From Paenibacillus sp. FJAT-29882 (lineage in GTDB: Bacteria; Bacillota; Bacilli; Bacillales; DSM-1321), in NCBI RefSeq assembly GCF_001510645.1, contig NZ_LMVB01000001.1, forward strand, positions 124,001 through 188,000: a stretch of 64,000 nucleotides of DNA, read 5' to 3'. The notes beneath the pieces are model-generated. The model searched no databases, was not told where the DNA came from, and saw only the letters and a list, made by a program, of their open reading frames with translations. Positions 61,612-64,000 of this stretch are shown here, piece by piece (the stretch's first letter is position 1; the number at the start of each line of letters is the position of its first letter). A program made the translations under genes and the position numbers.

Positions 61612-61682
61612 AAGGGTTGACTACACACTCTATACATTGTCTATTGTATCCATATAGTAGAGGTGGAGATCAGCCCTTTTGT
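61612..61682. terminator. Candidate bidirectional terminator between convergent genes
   Basis: AAGGGTTGA (61612-61620) pairs with ATCAGCCCTT (with a G-U pair) through a long loop; T-rich on the plus side. It separates the anti-sigma gene and the minus-strand BceB-like gene. Confidence 0.5.
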
Positions 61683-61692
61683 TTTTGACCTA

Positions 61693-63639
61693 TTAGAGTG
61701 CGTCTTTAATGACCTTTTTGTAATAAAAAACGGATAGAATGCCAAAAATCGAATACAAGGCGGTATAAAGGACCATAACGATAATCATCGGTGTCCAAAC
61801 TTCAGAGCCAAATAAAAACCAACCCGATTGAACGGCAAAATAGCTATGGAATAACCCAATGACTAAAGGAATGCCGAAATTAAAGATTTGTTTAGCTTGG
61901 ATTCCTTTTAATAAGTCTCCCTCTGTGAAACCAAGTTTTCGTAAAATCGTGTAATTTGGTTTTTCATCTTCACTTTCATCCATTTGTTTAAAATACAGGA
62001 TACATCCCGAGGTAATCAGAAACGTTAATCCTAAGAAGCCAACGATAAACATTATGAGCCCCATATTTTGTTTCTGATTGTTACTCGTTTCAAGGCGAGA
62101 ATCATTTTCACGATTATCACTAAATTTCATTTTTTGAAAAATTTCATTTGCTTTTTCAATCGTTGCTGAATCTTTCATATCAATTCCGATATAAATCGTA
62201 GATTCTTTTTGAATGTCTGGATTTATATCATGTTTTAAGCGCTTGTATACCGTTTTGTCGACAATGGCAGTAGGTAGCCCGCCATTGGTGAAATATGTTG
62301 AAACGATCGTATCTTTATTTAATCCGATATAGTTTTGCGGTATGATTTCATGTTGTCCCTTCAATTCAATGGGCCCAGAGTCTTTTAAAGACATAAATTT
62401 CTGTAGCAGATCACTAAACCCGCTAAAAAGAACTTCTGTAGCTGACAAATCGATATCTTTCACGTCCTGGTCACTAATAACAGGTAGGGTCATGACATTC
62501 GGATCAAAGTTCATTCCCTCGAGACCTGTCTCCAATATTTGCTTAATATTTACATCCACTTGAATAACATCCACGATTTTTTCGCTAAACTTCATTTTAT
62601 TCGCCTGTAATGCTTCTTTAAATTGTACTGCATCTTTTTGATTCGCAAATGAAAAGTCGTTAGGGACATAGTTCTCGGCCATTTTTTCTGCAGAGTAGTA
62701 GGAAATGTAACTTAACGATAATAAACCAATCGCAAGGGCAGATACGACCGTAATAATAGTCAATAATAAAGCGTTTGATTTCATGCGAAACATAATCGAT
62801 GATAGGGACAATACTTCATTAATATTTAAGTAACCGTTTTTCTGTTTGCGAATGATATTGAGAATAAAACGGACAGAACCTTTATATAAAAGATAGGTTC
62901 CGATAATGACCGATGCTAGGATGATGGTCATAACAAGAAATAGTTCATTCATCGTTGTGAAGTCGCCCTCAAATAATTTAGATGAAAGATAATAGCCGAT
63001 TATGATCAAAATCAAGCCTGTGATCCCGATGAACATTTCAAGAAAAGACACTTTTTTTACTTTGCCTTCTGTCATGGAAATGGTTCTAAATAAAGATAAA
63101 ATGGTCTGTCTTTTAATAAATGCATAATTCATCAACATAATAAAGCAATAGATGACACCAAACACAACAAGTGTTTGGATGAGTGCTTGAACAGAAAACT
63201 GAAGGGTTGCGATTGCTTCAACACCGGTAATTTTAAATAAAATCATGATGATTAATTTAGATACGGAAAAGCCAAGAAAAATTCCTACCATTAATGAACC
63301 GAAATAGAGGATAAAGTTTTCCATACTAAGGATGCGGAATATCTTGCTTTTCGTCATGCCGATTAATTGAAATAAGCCAATTTCTTTACTGCGTCGTTTA
63401 ATAAAGATGCTATTGGCGTACAAGAGAAAAATAGAAACAATCGCGACAAGTAAGATGGAAGCTGTTCTGATAGCAGCTGCTCCTTTAATCGATCCTTTTG
63501 TTTGATCCATCGATGGGTCATATTGCAATGTGACAAAGGCGAAATAGAGTGCGGCACTAAAGATTAAGGCAAAAACATACAGGTAATAATTCTTAAGATT
63601 CTTCTTCAGATTTCGAAAGATGAGTTCATTGATGTTCAT
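61693..63639 (-). CDS. BceB-type ABC transporter permease (FtsX family)
   Basis: The 648-residue protein has about ten membrane spans and a large extracellular domain of about 200 residues between spans 7 and 8 (about residues 315-530, starting [11 protein letters not shown]). It carries the N-terminal [15 protein letters not shown] and [18 protein letters not shown]. Length and layout match BceB, YtsD and YxdM, which with an ATPase detoxify cell-wall-active peptide antibiotics and signal to a BceS-like kinase. The ATG overlaps the ATPase gene end by 14 bases. The regulatory two-component genes would lie outside the window. Confidence 0.92.
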   Translation of the reverse strand: MNINELIFRNLKKNLKNYYLYVFALIFSAALYFAFVTLQYDPSMDQTKGSIKGAAAIRTASILLVAIVSIFLLYANSIFIKRRSKEIGLFQLIGMTKSKIFRILSMENFILYFGSLMVGIFLGFSVSKLIIMILFKITGVEAIATLQFSVQALIQTLVVFGVIYCFIMLMNYAFIKRQTILSLFRTISMTEGKVKKVSFLEMFIGITGLILIIIGYYLSSKLFEGDFTTMNELFLVMTIILASVIIGTYLLYKGSVRFILNIIRKQKNGYLNINEVLSLSSIMFRMKSNALLLTIITVVSALAIGLLSLSYISYYSAEKMAENYVPNDFSFANQKDAVQFKEALQANKMKFSEKIVDVIQVDVNIKQILETGLEGMNFDPNVMTLPVISDQDVKDIDLSATEVLFSGFSDLLQKFMSLKDSGPIELKGQHEIIPQNYIGLNKDTIVSTYFTNGGLPTAIVDKTVYKRLKHDINPDIQKESTIYIGIDMKDSATIEKANEIFQKMKFSDNRENDSRLETSNNQKQNMGLIMFIVGFLGLTFLITSGCILYFKQMDESEDEKPNYTILRKLGFTEGDLLKGIQAKQIFNFGIPLVIGLFHSYFAVQSGWFLFGSEVWTPMIIVMVLYTALYSIFGILSVFYYKKVIKDAL

Positions 63640-64000
63640 GTTGCACCCCGCCTAATACACCTTGTGTCCTCATGATGTCATGAAAGAAGGTCTGTCTTGT
63701 TTCTTCGCCTTTATTTAGTTGTGTATAAATTTGTCCATCTTTGATAAAGATGACTCGACTGCAATAACTAGCGGCAACAGGATCATGCGTAACCATAATA
63801 ATCGTTGCTTTGCGTGTTTGATTTAATTCGCTCAATTTGTTTAATAAGTCGGAAGCGGATTTTGAATCGAGTGCACCAGTCGGTTCATCAGCAAAAATAA
63901 TGCTCGGTTCATGGATAAAGGCTCGTGCGGCGGAGGTACGCTGTTTTTGACCACCGGAAATTTCATTGGGATATTTATCTTTCAATTCATAAATACCTAG
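63626..64000 (-). CDS. BceA-type ABC transporter ATP-binding protein (truncated by window edge)
   Basis: The C-terminal 124 residues are visible, and the frame stays open to base 64000. It has the ABC signature I-S-G-G-Q-K-Q-R, Walker [14 protein letters not shown] and the H-loop [19 protein letters not shown] is the usual C-terminal strand. The Walker A part lies outside the window. It is the nucleotide-binding subunit of the BceAB transporter and is encoded upstream of the permease. Confidence 0.93.
   Translation of the reverse strand, partial: LGIYELKDKYPNEISGGQKQRTSAARAFIHEPSIIFADEPTGALDSKSASDLLNKLSELNQTRKATIIMVTHDPVAASYCSRVIFIKDGQIYTQLNKGEETRQTFFHDIMRTQGVLGGVQHEHQ

Overview
The window is AT-rich DNA from a Gram-positive, spore-forming member of the Bacillales. 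Evidence for this is a GerAB-type spore germinant-receptor subunit, an intracellular subtilisin, an RNase J, a YheC/YheD-type ATP-grasp protein, strong AGGAGG ribosome-binding sites, many TTG/GTG starts, a Firmicute TPP riboswitch and Zur boxes. I cannot name the genus. No rRNA, tRNA, CRISPR array or intact prophage was seen.

Layout. 1-5000: the end of a gerAB-like gene, then a decayed zone with an unrecognised broken ORF, an integrase stub and a dead LysR regulator, then a translationally coupled ispA/endonuclease I pair and an SRPBCC gene. 5000-15800: RNase J, an ECF-type sigma factor with a DUF4179 partner, an NlpC/P60 hydrolase, a thioredoxin-like protein, a 1075-residue SWIM-SNF2 ATPase, a small membrane protein and a GNAT enzyme. 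16000-18100: small genes of unknown function. 18500-24500 (mostly minus strand): a solute:sodium symporter with its DUF3311-like partner, an NtaA-type flavin monooxygenase, a duplicated AhpD-like protein, MetY and an SDR stub. 25600-30400: a MocR regulator divergent from an EamA exporter, PaiB and an ABC-2 membrane protein. 30700-36000: an acyl-CoA-dehydrogenase-like (SfnB/DszC type) flavoprotein and a four-gene polar amino acid (cystine-like) ABC importer. Together with the NtaA-type enzyme and MetY this suggests sulfur scavenging.

36000-39200 is a TPP-riboswitch-controlled thiamine salvage operon, thiW-thiD-thiM-thiE. 39700-42200 has two divergent ATP-grasp enzymes. 42660-47105 has two same-direction IS1182-type remnants bracketing a PEP-mutase-like gene and an adaA-alkA-ogt alkylation-repair operon. 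47130-48000 is zinT under a promoter bracketed by two Zur-like boxes. 48500-52100 has a DUF3219 protein, a luciferase-like enzyme, a ruined symporter/DUF3311 pair and an M20 amidohydrolase. 52400-58600 is a series of small stress or detoxification-type genes (VOC, SnoaL-like, histidine phosphatase, ArsR, SRPBCC, maltose acetyltransferase) separated by short repeats. 58900-61600 is an ECF sigma/RskA-type anti-sigma operon with a periplasmic-type binding protein and a COG4315 lipoprotein. The window ends in a BceAB-type peptide-antibiotic ABC transporter.

The most notable pattern outside the genes is a family of elements that start after TTTAT, end in TTTAT, carry terminal hairpins and encode no protein. 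There are two near-full copies (about 300-320 bp), one 104-bp deletion form and three end-only relics. They look like IS200/IS605-derived mobile elements that kept a highly structured interior, possibly omega-RNA-like, but lost tnpA and tnpB. Several relics sit in gene terminators, and one supplies a stop codon.
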